A program made the position numbers and the translations under genes. The notes beneath the pieces were generated by a model. That model was not told where the DNA came from. It ran no database searches and saw only the letters and a list, made by a program, of their open reading frames with translations. Below are positions 16,180-23,843 of a DNA stretch of 35,674 nt, in pieces. Source of the stretch: Bacillota bacterium (lineage in GTDB: Bacteria; Bacillota; Sulfobacillia; JAUYEF01); the NCBI GenBank assembly GCA_030691635.1, contig JAUYEF010000427.1, forward strand, positions 1 to 35,674, given 5' to 3'. How positions within the stretch are numbered: the first letter of the stretch is position 1; each line of letters starts with the position of its first letter.

Positions 16180-17568
16180 CTATCTCGACCTGATATAGGC
16201 GTCGATCGCCTCTGCCGCCCGCTTGCCCGCTCCCATGGCCAGGATAACCGTCGCGGAGCCCGTGACGGCGTCGCCGCCCGCGTAGACACCCTCGCGAGTC
16301 GTGAGCCCTGTGGTTTCGTCCGCAATCAGGCCGCCCCACCTGTGAGTCTTCAGGCCCGGAGTCACCTGCGAGATGACCGGATTCGGGCTCGTGCCGAGCG
16401 CCATCACGACCGTGTCTACCTCCATCACGAAGTTCGAGCCTTTGACCTCCACCGGCCGGCGCCGGCCTGATTCGTCAGGCTCGCCTAGTTCCATCCGGGT
16501 GCACTCGATTCCAGAGACCCAGCCCTTATCGTTGCCGTGCACCTTCACAGGGTTAGTCAGCAGGTCGAATATGACGCCCTCTTCCTTGGCGTTTTCGATC
16601 TCTTCGAGCCGTGCCGGCATCTCCACTTCGCTGCGCCGGTAAATGATATGGGATGCATCTGCTCCAAGCCGCAGCGCGCACCTGACAGAGTCCATCGCCA
16701 CGTTGCCGCCGCCCACCACCGCAACCCTCTTGCCGCAGACTATCGGGGTGTCGTACTCAGGGAACATGTATGCCTTCATCAGGTTAGTCCGGGTGAGCCA
16801 TTCATTGGCCGAATACACGCCGTTGAGGTTCTCTCCCGGGATGTCCATGAACTTGGGCAATCCCGCGCCTGTCCCCAGGAATACCGCCTTGCACCCCTGC
16901 TCGAACATCTCATCCACGGTGATCGTCCTGCCTATGATCACATCAAGCGCGATCTCCACACCGAGACTCTTCACGTAGTCCACTTCCTGACGGACGATGG
17001 CCTTCGGAAGCCTGAACTCCGGTATGCCGTATATCAGCACACCACCGGGGGCGTGGAGCGCCTCAAAGATCGTGACGGCATAGCCCATCTTGGCCAGGTC
17101 GCCTGCACATGTGAGGCCGGCCGGCCCCGCGCCGACGACCGCGACCTTATGCCCGTTGGGCAGAGCCATCTGCGGCACGCCCACTAGGCCATTGTCCCGC
17201 TCGTAGTCGGCGCAATACCTCTCGAGCCTCCCTATCGCCACGCTCTCGCCTCTGCGGGCGAGGATGCAGATCTTCTCGCACTGCTCTTCCTGCGGGCAGA
17301 CTCTCCCGCAGACGGCCGGAAGGCTGTTAGTGTCCTTGATCTTCCGGGCCGCGCCCGCGACATCCCCATCCTTGACCATGCGGATGAACCCAGGGATGTC
17401 GACATTGACCGGACAACCGGCTATGCAGAAGGGCTTCTTGCACTGGATGCAGCGTGAAGCCTCACGGCGAGCCATCTCCCCAGTATAGCCGGTGGCCACT
17501 TCGTTGAAGTTCCCGACCCTGGCCCTGGGGTCCTGGTGCGGCATCGCCGTGCGTGAAGGTGATGCCAT
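16180..17568 (-). CDS. nfnB: NADP(H)-binding large subunit of NADH-dependent ferredoxin:NADP+ oxidoreductase (NfnB); GltD-like
   Basis: A 462-residue flavoprotein of the glutamate-synthase small-subunit family. The N-terminal Fe-S domain has cysteines at 40, 43, 48 and 52 and at 87, 91, 97 and 101. The FAD site is GAGPAGLTCAGDLA and the NADPH site VVGGGNVAMDSVRCALRLG; GLTTREGVYAGGDAV closes the fold. Such proteins are often labelled glutamate synthase, but no GltB is present and the partner next to it is an NfnA/SudB protein. That points to the electron-bifurcating transhydrogenase Nfn (or sulfide dehydrogenase SudAB). Its ATG overlaps the nfnA stop by one base (TGATG). Confidence 0.9.
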   Translation of the reverse strand: MASPSRTAMPHQDPRARVGNFNEVATGYTGEMARREASRCIQCKKPFCIAGCPVNVDIPGFIRMVKDGDVAGAARKIKDTNSLPAVCGRVCPQEEQCEKICILARRGESVAIGRLERYCADYERDNGLVGVPQMALPNGHKVAVVGAGPAGLTCAGDLAKMGYAVTIFEALHAPGGVLIYGIPEFRLPKAIVRQEVDYVKSLGVEIALDVIIGRTITVDEMFEQGCKAVFLGTGAGLPKFMDIPGENLNGVYSANEWLTRTNLMKAYMFPEYDTPIVCGKRVAVVGGGNVAMDSVRCALRLGADASHIIYRRSEVEMPARLEEIENAKEEGVIFDLLTNPVKVHGNDKGWVSGIECTRMELGEPDESGRRRPVEVKGSNFVMEVDTVVMALGTSPNPVISQVTPGLKTHRWGGLIADETTGLTTREGVYAGGDAVTGSATVILAMGAGKRAAEAIDAYIRSR

Positions 17569-18404
17569 CAGCGATCACCTCCGCACTGGCAGTAGTGTTC
17601 GTTCGCGACCTTCTCCTCTGCAAGGTACATCTGGCTTCTCCGTATGGACTCTGCGTAGTCGACCAGGTGGCCGTCGAACATGGGCCCGTGAACGCAGCAG
17701 AACTTCGTCTGCCCACCGACGCTCACGCGGCATGCGCCGCACATTCCCGTGCCGTCGACCATTATGGGGTTGAGGCTGACCCAGGTCTTGATGCCATACG
17801 GCCTAGTCACATCCGCCGATACCCGCATCATCACGAGCGGCCCAATCGCGATCACTTCGTCCATCTTCGCGCCTGCCTTGATCAGGTCGGCCAGCTTCGT
17901 CGGGACAAACCCGTGATACCCACGTGTGCCATCGTCGGTGCAGACATGCAGCTCATTGGAGACCGCGGCCATTTCCTTCTCCATGATGAGCAGGTCGGCC
18001 GTACGGGCTCCGATGATGGAGATCACCTTCACGCCCTTCTGGTGCAGAGCTTTCGCCTTCGGGTACAGTGGCGCCACTCCGACACCGCCTCCGGCGCACA
18101 CAACCGTGCCGCTTTCCAGCAGTTCGGCAGGCACGCCCAGCGGTCCGACGAAATCGAGGATGCCCTGGCCCACCTCCAGAGTCCCCAACTCGCGGGTGGT
18201 CTTGCCCACTTCCTGGAATACAAGTGTGATAGTTCCTGCATCTCTGTCAAAGTCCGCAATGGTTAGTGGGACACGCTCTCCCTTCTCGTGGAGGCGTATG
18301 CTGACGAACTGCCCCGGCTGTGCCTTGCGGGCTACGAGCGGGGCCTCAATCACCATCTTCTTGTGAATCGATGTGAGATGCTCCTTCTCTAGAATCCTGA
18401 ACAT
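17568..18404 (-). CDS. nfnA: FAD/NAD(H)-binding small subunit of NADH-dependent ferredoxin:NADP+ oxidoreductase (NfnA)
   Basis: A 278-residue protein of the ferredoxin-NADP reductase/dihydroorotate dehydrogenase electron-transfer family. It has an N-terminal FAD barrel (VSIRLHEKGERVPLTI), an NAD site (GGGVGVAPLYPKAKAL) and a C-terminal [2Fe-2S] motif CGACRVSVGG with a further cysteine pair in KFCCVHGP. In Nfn it carries the bifurcating/NAD side and passes electrons to NfnB, balancing NADH, NADPH and ferredoxin. This fits the ferredoxin-reducing VorABC elsewhere in the window. It begins at ATG after GGGAGGGGAAGG. The 157-base gap to nusB has no clear terminator. Confidence 0.9.
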   Translation of the reverse strand: MFRILEKEHLTSIHKKMVIEAPLVARKAQPGQFVSIRLHEKGERVPLTIADFDRDAGTITLVFQEVGKTTRELGTLEVGQGILDFVGPLGVPAELLESGTVVCAGGGVGVAPLYPKAKALHQKGVKVISIIGARTADLLIMEKEMAAVSNELHVCTDDGTRGYHGFVPTKLADLIKAGAKMDEVIAIGPLVMMRVSADVTRPYGIKTWVSLNPIMVDGTGMCGACRVSVGGQTKFCCVHGPMFDGHLVDYAESIRRSQMYLAEEKVANEHYCQCGGDR

Positions 18405-18561
18405 CAGCGCCTTCCCCTCCCGAAATCTAGATCAAGATGCCCTGCCCATGCCCACAAAGCAAAGCTCAACCTACTTTCAACGAATTTGGTATCTTCTCCT
18501 TTAGCAGCAGCGGGCGCGGACGGGCAAAACCGGCGGCAAAACGAATGGATGAGGAGGTACG

Positions 18562-18960
18562 CTAAGCCAGCTGTTTTGTGAGCGTGCCCAGCACACCGTT
18601 CACGAAACGCCCGGAATCCTTCGTGCTGTATTCCTTGGCAAGTTCCACAGCTTCGTTGATTATAATACTGCGGGCGGTGGTGGTGTTGAGCATCTCGAAC
18701 AGCGCCATGCGGAGTATCGCACGGTCGATCAGCGGGAGTCGCTCCAAGAGCCAGCCTTTCAGAGTCGGCCTGATCATGTCGTCGAGCTCGGTGGCCCGGC
18801 TGCTTGTCCCATCAGCGATCGCGCGGGCGAACTGGACACCGTCTTCATCGACTCTCAGACCCTCAGACGCGAAGGCGAGGGCCGCGTCCACGCTTGTGCC
18901 CGCTGTCGCCATCTGGTACAAGGTCTTAAGCGCAAGCTGGCGCGCCTGCCTCCTTTTCAT
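18562..18960 (-). CDS. nusB: Transcription antitermination factor NusB
   Basis: NusB, 132 residues from ATG 18960, beginning MKRRQARQLALKTLYQM, the canonical family start. The C-terminal half has LLERLPLIDRAILRMALFEML and INEAVELAKEYSTKDSGRFVNGVLG. NusB binds boxA RNA with NusE in rRNA antitermination. An in-frame upstream ATG at 19014 would overlap the preceding gene and add 18 unconserved residues, so it is rejected as start. It is the last gene of the asp23-amaP-DUF2273-nusB unit. Confidence 0.95.
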   Translation of the reverse strand: MKRRQARQLALKTLYQMATAGTSVDAALAFASEGLRVDEDGVQFARAIADGTSSRATELDDMIRPTLKGWLLERLPLIDRAILRMALFEMLNTTTARSIIINEAVELAKEYSTKDSGRFVNGVLGTLTKQLA

Positions 18961-18982
18961 CGTGTTACTCACTGGCGATGCA

Positions 18983-19219
18983 TCACCTGTCCGATGGTGG
19001 TAGGTATTTATCAATTATCTCCGCGAGGCTCTCCTGGCTTTCATCGATGCGCTTCCCGATCCTGTAGCCCAAGTAGGTGGAAGCCAGGATGAAAGCCGTC
19101 CAGAAGAACCCGAACCTCATGATCATGAGCGGGACCAGGAGGCCCAGCACAGTCCCGTAGAGCTTGCCTTTGTGGTTTGTCAGGATCTCAGACGCTATTC
19201 TCTCCCACAAGGTCCTCAC
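18983..19219 (-). CDS. Small DUF2273 membrane protein
   Basis: A 78-residue protein with two hydrophobic segments (about residues 20-33 and 37-50) separated by a turn, matching DUF2273 small integral membrane proteins found beside Asp23/AmaP. The GTG start overlaps the amaP stop by 4 bases (GTGA). It probably helps anchor Asp23-type proteins at the membrane, inferred only from its constant neighbourhood. Confidence 0.85.
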   Translation of the reverse strand: MRTLWERIASEILTNHKGKLYGTVLGLLVPLMIMRFGFFWTAFILASTYLGYRIGKRIDESQESLAEIIDKYLPPSDR

Positions 19220-19755
19220 TCCACGCGGCTCCGGCGTACTTCCGCCGTTATGTTTTCAACCTGAATGCGGACTTCAGACACTTCAACGCCCACGACGTTC
19301 CGCACGTAAGACTTGACTTGACTCTGCACCTCAGACGAGACCGAAGGGATGCTGATGTCAGGGCTCATGACGATCGAGAGCGAGACATGGAGCCCATCGG
19401 CGGACATGTGGACGGTGCCACGCACTTCTCTCACTCCCTGGACCTGCCTCGCGACTTTCTTCACAAGGTTTTCGATCCCATCCAGGGATATCCGCACCTC
19501 GCCGAGAGACGTGTCGTGGACGACCGCCTGGCCGGCGTACTTCCTTCGGAACGCGTAGACGATGAGCCTGAGGCTGATGACCAGGTAGAACAGCGATATC
19601 AGCCCAACGAGCCACCTGATCTGGATGTTGTCAAGGCTTGTCCGCACAATGTCCAGAGGCATTCGCCAGCCGAAAGCCATCAGCACAAAAATGACTGCAA
19701 GCACGTCCAGCGTCAACGTGTATACCGCCAGCACCACTCTATCGTAGATTCGCAT
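19216..19755 (-). CDS. amaP: Alkaline shock response membrane anchor protein AmaP
   Basis: A 179-residue protein with two N-terminal hydrophobic segments (about residues 8-28 and 48-68) followed by a soluble Asp23-like domain. In Staphylococcus AmaP anchors Asp23 to the membrane. Here it follows the asp23-like gene by 37 bases and overlaps the DUF2273 gene. The ATG has a good AGGGGTAGGGAG site. Family and role rest on domain layout and operon context. Confidence 0.88.
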   Translation of the reverse strand: MRIYDRVVLAVYTLTLDVLAVIFVLMAFGWRMPLDIVRTSLDNIQIRWLVGLISLFYLVISLRLIVYAFRRKYAGQAVVHDTSLGEVRISLDGIENLVKKVARQVQGVREVRGTVHMSADGLHVSLSIVMSPDISIPSVSSEVQSQVKSYVRNVVGVEVSEVRIQVENITAEVRRSRVE

Positions 19756-19792
19756 CTCCCTACCCCTTTAGCCCCTTTCTGCTAGACGCCGT

Positions 19793-20197
19793 TCACTTCG
19801 GTATATCGGGGCTTTCTTTGTTAACGGGTGGCTCGAAACTGACTCCCTGAACGTGGATGTTGACTTCCACCACGTCGAGGCCCGTCATGATTTCGACCGA
19901 CCGTTTGACATTCTCCTGTATCTTCTGGGCAACCTCGGGAATCCTCACGCCATAGTCCAGCACGACAAAGAGGTCGATCGCCGCCTCCTTTTCCCCGACC
20001 TCCACCTTGACGCCTTTGGAGAGACTCTTCTTTCCCAGGATCTCAGCCATGTCTCCGACGAGCCCTCCACTCATGCCTGTGACCCCGGCGACCTCGCCCG
20101 CCGCGATGCCTGCTATGACCGAGACCACATCCTCCGATATCTTCACGACTCCGACATCGGAGTCCAAGCCAGTGACGGTATCTTCGCGCTTCTCCAA
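19793..20197 (-). CDS. Asp23/Gls24 family envelope stress response protein
   Basis: A 134-residue Asp23/Gls24 protein with the family core VVKISEDVVSVIAGIAAGEVAGV and DLFVVLDYGVRIPEVAQKIQ, then IMTGLDVVEVNIHVQGV. These proteins form a membrane-associated layer via AmaP and respond to envelope stress. The reading frame is open upstream to an ATG at 20317, but the promoter at 20247-20275 places the transcript start near 20240. The first usable start is TTG at 20197, 8 bases after GGGAGGTGA. First gene of the asp23-amaP-DUF2273-nusB operon. Confidence 0.92.
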   Translation of the reverse strand: MEKREDTVTGLDSDVGVVKISEDVVSVIAGIAAGEVAGVTGMSGGLVGDMAEILGKKSLSKGVKVEVGEKEAAIDLFVVLDYGVRIPEVAQKIQENVKRSVEIMTGLDVVEVNIHVQGVSFEPPVNKESPDIPK

Positions 20198-20246
20198 CCA
20201 GCCAGTCACCTCCCGGCGCCTGCGATCCGCATGCACCGATAGAATT

Positions 20247-20275
20247 ATTATACTAAGCCCTCTCACTAATGACAA
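20247..20275 (-). promoter_or_regulatory. Sigma-A promoter of asp23-amaP-DUF2273-nusB
   Basis: On the minus strand TTGTCA (20270-20275) is followed after exactly 17 bases by a perfect TATAAT (20247-20252). It predicts a transcript start near 20240 and so excludes the upstream ATG of the asp23-like frame. It is the best promoter visible in the window. Confidence 0.85.
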
Positions 20276-20303
20276 CAAAGCCCAGTCCGCGCAGGACGTG
20301 GGC
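20268..20303 (-). terminator. Probable terminator of the spoIIIA operon, overlapping the asp23 promoter
   Basis: Just past the spoIIIAH stop the minus strand can fold GCCCA-C-GTCC with GGACTGGGC (20280-20303; 9 pairs, one bulged base) followed by TTTGTTGTCATT. The T-rich tail contains the -35 element of the asp23 promoter. The tail is weaker than that of the terminators after recN and spo0A. Confidence 0.5.
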
Positions 20304-20323
20304 GTTTGTATTGCCAAACCGGG

Positions 20324-20851
20324 TCACCGCCGGGCGATGATCCGCATAGCTTCGGGCTTGATCCCTATGAGCCGCGTGACCACATCGGAAATCTTCGCGA
20401 CATCCAGTTGCGTGATCTCTTGCGCGCGGATGACGATGACCAGCGCGCCGTTTCCCATGAACACGACGGCGTCTTCGTATCCTCTGGCCTTAACAAGATG
20501 CTCGACCTCCGATTCCTTCGCGGCCTCTTGCGTCAGGGAGAGCAGGCGCTGTGCTGCCTCCTTCTTGACCTGGGCGTCAGTGTTTGGGCTGGCGGCGATT
20601 TCCCGCAATCGCTCGAGCTCCTGGCTCCTCTGCCGTTCTCGTTCGACTTTCGAGTCCGCGAAGTAGTCCGACTCCGGCACGCGGAGCGCCTTGCTCGCCG
20701 CCTCGCCTGCGGGCGATGGGGGCGCGACCACAGGACCCTTCAGGAACTCAGCTCTCTTGTATGCCACAAACCAGATGAGGTACGCGACGATGGCCGCGAA
20801 CAGCAGGATGCCCAGAAGCCGGGACCGCCTGAGGTTATACGTCCGGAACAT
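20324..20851 (-). CDS. spoIIIAH: Stage III sporulation protein AH (SpoIIIAH)
   Basis: A 175-residue protein with one N-terminal membrane helix (about residues 12-31), a charged linker rich in Glu and Arg, and a C-terminal YscJ/FliF-like ring-building domain (LVKARGYEDAVVFMGNGALVIVI, with DVVTRLIGIKPE). In the mother cell outer forespore membrane it binds SpoIIQ of the forespore to form the feeding-tube channel. It is the last gene of the operon, 3 bases after spoIIIAG. SpoIIQ is not in the window. Confidence 0.93.
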   Translation of the reverse strand: MFRTYNLRRSRLLGILLFAAIVAYLIWFVAYKRAEFLKGPVVAPPSPAGEAASKALRVPESDYFADSKVERERQRSQELERLREIAASPNTDAQVKKEAAQRLLSLTQEAAKESEVEHLVKARGYEDAVVFMGNGALVIVIRAQEITQLDVAKISDVVTRLIGIKPEAMRIIARR

Positions 20852-20854
20852 GTC

Positions 20855-21436
20855 TCATTCACCCGCTTTCATAGGAAGCACCGAAACTCTATGCGCCGGC
20901 ACATTGAAGAGCACCTGGATCGCCCTGAAGATCTCCGCCCGGACACGCGGGTCCTGCGCGCCGCTCGAAACGACCAGCACGCCTTCCACTTTGGGCGACG
21001 TGGTCCTGGTGACGACCGGCCGGTCGCCCGTGGTGGTCTGCCGTGCGATGACGGGTTGCGAGGAGTCGGTCTGTTCCTCAGTAACCCGGGTCATGCCCGA
21101 CTGGTCCTTTTCCTCGGTCCTGCGTGTGTTGAGCTGCCGGTTGCCCGCCAGCACGTTCTCCGGCGTGCCCGCAAGCGTGAGGGAGACCACCACGCGGCCG
21201 GAACCCCGTATCTGCCCGATCACTCGCTCTGCCTCTTGGGCAAGCTTCGCCTGGTACCAGGTCAGCGAGAGGGTCTCGTCCGGCACCGGCGCCTCCTTCG
21301 CCTGGCCCTGCGCAGGCGCCGGGCTGGGCGCGCTTCTCTCCGCAGACATCATGCTCCCGACCAGCAACAGAATGATTCCGAGAGCGCCAAGAGCCAACAG
21401 GTTAAACGGAGCCTTCTTGAGTCGCTCGATCCACAA
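20855..21436 (-). CDS. spoIIIAG: Stage III sporulation protein AG (SpoIIIAG)
   Basis: A 193-residue protein with an N-terminal membrane helix (residues 13-30), a Pro/Ala-rich linker and a C-terminal domain with GSGRVVVSLTLAGTPENVLA and KVEGVLVVSSGAQDPRVRAEI, typical of SpoIIIAG, which forms a large ring in the SpoIIIA-SpoIIQ complex. The start is TTG, set by AGGAG upstream; the only nearby ATG is in another frame. Operon position between AF and AH agrees. Confidence 0.93.
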   Translation of the reverse strand: MWIERLKKAPFNLLALGALGIILLLVGSMMSAERSAPSPAPAQGQAKEAPVPDETLSLTWYQAKLAQEAERVIGQIRGSGRVVVSLTLAGTPENVLAGNRQLNTRRTEEKDQSGMTRVTEEQTDSSQPVIARQTTTGDRPVVTRTTSPKVEGVLVVSSGAQDPRVRAEIFRAIQVLFNVPAHRVSVLPMKAGE

Positions 21437-21448
21437 CCGCCATCACTC

Positions 21449-21955
21449 CTATCCTGCAATGGTCACCGTAACATCTTCAGGCCTCAGGTTCAGGTACGCG
21501 GACAGCAGGGCCTTTAGCGCTTCCGCCATCGCGCCTCCGCTACGGGCCTTCCCAGGGTCAAGCCAAAGATGGACCTCCAGCCGCTGCACTGATGCTGTGT
21601 CGCGTGCTGTGGCCACCGTCACGCGGCAGTCAGCCGCCCTGACGCCCTCGATCGACATGGCCATCGTCTCAGCCTGCCACTTCACCCTCGCGGCAAACGT
21701 TTCATCGCCGGGCGTCTGCCCTGAAAAGGCGGGCGCCGCAGTGCCGAATGGCGGCAGGATGGCAGGGTCTGCGCCGCCGCGCACGCGCTGCACGATTCCC
21801 ACCACCGGCTGGAGCACAAGAGAGACGATGATCATCCCGAGCGCCACGCGGACATATTTCCGCGTGCTGCCCTGCGGAGTCACGGCCTCGGCGATGCCGG
21901 CGATCAGTGAGGTGAGGGCGAGTGTCATCACCCAACCACGCAGCCAGGGGACCAA
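21449..21955 (-). CDS. spoIIIAF: Stage III sporulation protein AF (SpoIIIAF)
   Basis: About 168 residues from TTG 21955, which has GGAGG 7 bases upstream. This gives the family N-terminus with two membrane helices (LRGWVMTLALTSLIAGIAEAV and YVRVALGMIIVSLVLQPVVGI) around a TPQGSTRKYV segment. The C-terminal soluble domain resembles the ring-forming domains of AG and AH. The frame is open further upstream to 22093, but that would run back into spoIIIAE and lacks conservation. Confidence 0.9.
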   Translation of the reverse strand: MVPWLRGWVMTLALTSLIAGIAEAVTPQGSTRKYVRVALGMIIVSLVLQPVVGIVQRVRGGADPAILPPFGTAAPAFSGQTPGDETFAARVKWQAETMAMSIEGVRAADCRVTVATARDTASVQRLEVHLWLDPGKARSGGAMAEALKALLSAYLNLRPEDVTVTIAG

Positions 21956-22014
21956 GCGATCGCCTCCACTATAGACTCTCGGGTCCTCTGCAGGGGCTCG
22001 ACGCCCCGGCGCTT

Positions 22015-23163
22015 TCAATAAGGTCTGGACGCGCCGGCGATGACGGCCAGGCTCACCCAGACCATCATGGCCACGACTCCGAGCGCGACGCACATCATGA
22101 TCAGCGAGCTCCCGATGCCGTTCAGGCAGGAGCTCATCCGTTTCGCTCCGAGCGGCTGGACGAGCGCGGCTACCAGCCGGTATACGAACACCAGAGATGC
22201 GATTTTCGCCAAAGGGAACACGATCAAGAAGAAGACGACCAGCGCTCCGGCGGCGCTGACTGCGCCCTTGAGCACGTTCGATGACGAGAAAACCATCTCG
22301 GCCGCGTCCGAGAACATTCTCCCCACGACGGGTATGAACGTGGTGCTAAGAAACTTGGCGGTCCTGATGGCGGCGCCGTCGGACACGGCCCCGGCGGCCT
22401 TCTGGACCGCCATCATCCCCAAGAACAGCGCGAGTGACAGCCCTAGCACCGTATTCGCGACCAGTCTTATGAGTCCGGTGACGCCCGAAAGGTCGAACGC
22501 GTCCCACGTGTGGTTCACGATCTCGAGCACGGCCGCCAGTACGATGACCGGCAGCACGACCTCGCTCGCCATCGTGGCGACGACGTGGACCGTGGAAATC
22601 GTGATCGGGCTCAACAGGCCCGCGGTGACCGGAGCGCCCGAACTCGCCACCAGGGCGATCAGTGCCGGTAGGAGGGGACGCATGAGCGACAGCAGGTCGG
22701 AACAGGCCTTCTGGGACACCTTGAGCGCCACGCCGAAACTGGAGAGCGCAAGCGTAATGAGGACCAGGTGGCACGTCGCGTAGGCCACCCGCGCCACAGC
22801 ATCACTGTTGAACCCCACCTGCAGGTTCTGGAGCAGCGCAGAGATGACTGCCAGCACGATCAAGGACCCGAGCAGCTTTGTGTTGAGCCGTAGCTCGGAG
22901 AACAAGTAGCGGGCGACCAAGCTAAGGAGGTAAGGCCCGTCCAGCTTCGACCTTCCGGAAATCACATCCGTGAAGACCTGGCGCAGGTCGATCCCGCTGC
23001 CGGCAGGCTGGTCGAGACCAGATAGCATATCGTCTATCTGGCGGTAGTCCGCGGGGAGAGGGGCAGGCAGCTGCATCTCCGGCACAGAGGCGAGACATGG
23101 AGCGGCCAGCGACAGCACGCAGGTAGCGACAAGCCACAACACAGACGCGCGACTGTTCTTCAC
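22015..23163 (-). CDS. spoIIIAE: Stage III sporulation protein AE (SpoIIIAE)
   Basis: A 382-residue polytopic membrane protein with an N-terminal signal peptide (to about residue 26), a short extracellular region and about eight membrane helices. Recognisable segments are SGRSKLDGPYLLSLVARYLFSEL and HVVATMASEVVLPVIVLAAVL, with LSTTFIPVVGRMFSDAAE in the C-terminal half. It is the putative membrane core of the SpoIIIA channel. I prefer GTG 23163, which has GAGGGGGT upstream; GTG 23181 overlaps the spoIIIAD stop but has no ribosome site. Confidence 0.94.
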   Translation of the reverse strand: MKNSRASVLWLVATCVLSLAAPCLASVPEMQLPAPLPADYRQIDDMLSGLDQPAGSGIDLRQVFTDVISGRSKLDGPYLLSLVARYLFSELRLNTKLLGSLIVLAVISALLQNLQVGFNSDAVARVAYATCHLVLITLALSSFGVALKVSQKACSDLLSLMRPLLPALIALVASSGAPVTAGLLSPITISTVHVVATMASEVVLPVIVLAAVLEIVNHTWDAFDLSGVTGLIRLVANTVLGLSLALFLGMMAVQKAAGAVSDGAAIRTAKFLSTTFIPVVGRMFSDAAEMVFSSSNVLKGAVSAAGALVVFFLIVFPLAKIASLVFVYRLVAALVQPLGAKRMSSCLNGIGSSLIMMCVALGVVAMMVWVSLAVIAGASRPY

Positions 23164-23177
23164 CCACCGGCACCCCC

Positions 23178-23564
23178 TCACGCCATGATAGTAAGCACTG
23201 CCTGCATGATGGCTCTCACGACCGGAACAGTGAGCAACAGGACCAGCACCTTGCCGGCAAACTCCACCCGCGCGCCCAGGGCCCCTTCGTCAGCGTCCCT
23301 GCAGACCTGCGCACCGAACTCGGCCAGGTACGCCACGCCGATCACCTTGATCACGGTGGTCAGGTACGAGATATCCAGCCGCGCCAGGGACGACAGGTCC
23401 TCCAGGAGCACGAAGACCGCCACGAGCTTGTCCGCCACCAGCAGGAAGAGGAGCGTTCCCGCCGCCAAGGCGACAGGCGTCGCGAAGTCGGGCCTGGCCC
23501 GGCGAATGAGTGTCAGCACCACAGCGCTGACCAGCGCTATCCCGATGATCTGGAGAATGTCCAC
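23178..23564 (-). CDS. spoIIIAD: Stage III sporulation protein AD (SpoIIIAD)
   Basis: A 128-residue protein with several hydrophobic segments and the SpoIIIAC/AD family pattern. Seen are ILQIIGIALVSAVVLTLIRR at the N-terminus, LAGTLLFLLVADKLVAVF-type helices and YLTTVIKVIGVAYLAEFGAQVCRDADE, the last very characteristic. The start is GTG with GGAGG upstream. It belongs to the export-like membrane part of the SpoIIIA complex. Confidence 0.95.
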   Translation of the reverse strand: MDILQIIGIALVSAVVLTLIRRARPDFATPVALAAGTLLFLLVADKLVAVFVLLEDLSSLARLDISYLTTVIKVIGVAYLAEFGAQVCRDADEGALGARVEFAGKVLVLLLTVPVVRAIMQAVLTIMA

Positions 23565-23585
23565 CGCGCCGTCCTCCAGGATGGG

Positions 23586-23792
23586 TTAGTAGAGCCGGAA
23601 GATGGTCTTGACTTTCTCGAACAGGTCGCCCACCAGCTGGATCACCCACATGAGCACAATGACGATTCCTGTCAGCGTCAGCATCCAGGCATACTCTTCC
23701 TTGTTCGCCTGCTTCAAGACGCTGTGGATGACGGCGACGAGTATGGCCACGCCCGCTATCTTGAAGACCATGTCAAGGCTGACTGTACTCAC
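23586..23792 (-). CDS. spoIIIAC: Stage III sporulation protein AC (SpoIIIAC)
   Basis: A 68-residue, two-helix membrane protein: VFKIAGVAILVAVIHSVLK, then a short NKEEYAW turn and a second helix, LTLTGIVIVLMWVIQLV. It is homologous to the N-terminal part of SpoIIIAD. The start is GTG, 7 or 8 bases after GGAGGG. Normal length for the family. Confidence 0.95.
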   Translation of the reverse strand: MSTVSLDMVFKIAGVAILVAVIHSVLKQANKEEYAWMLTLTGIVIVLMWVIQLVGDLFEKVKTIFRLY

Positions 23793-23843
23793 GGTTTTGC
23801 CCTCCGCTACGTGGGTTCCGGTCTATGGCGCAGTCTCCCCGCA

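Noticed and set aside
16180-17568. Glutamate synthase small subunit (gltD)
   Set aside because: No gltB is adjacent, and the overlapping partner is an NfnA/SudB-type FAD/2Fe-2S protein, so NfnB is the better call.
18961-19014. Upstream ATG start for nusB
   Set aside because: It would overlap the DUF2273 gene and add residues not found in NusB, while ATG 18960 gives the exact family N-terminus.
20198-20317. Longer asp23-like protein from ATG 20317
   Set aside because: The promoter at 20247-20275 lies inside this stretch, so the ATG would not be on the transcript, and the extra residues are not conserved.
20306-21517. A 403-codon open frame on the plus strand
   Set aside because: It is antisense to spoIIIAH and spoIIIAG, shows no domain and has the same mirror-frame composition.
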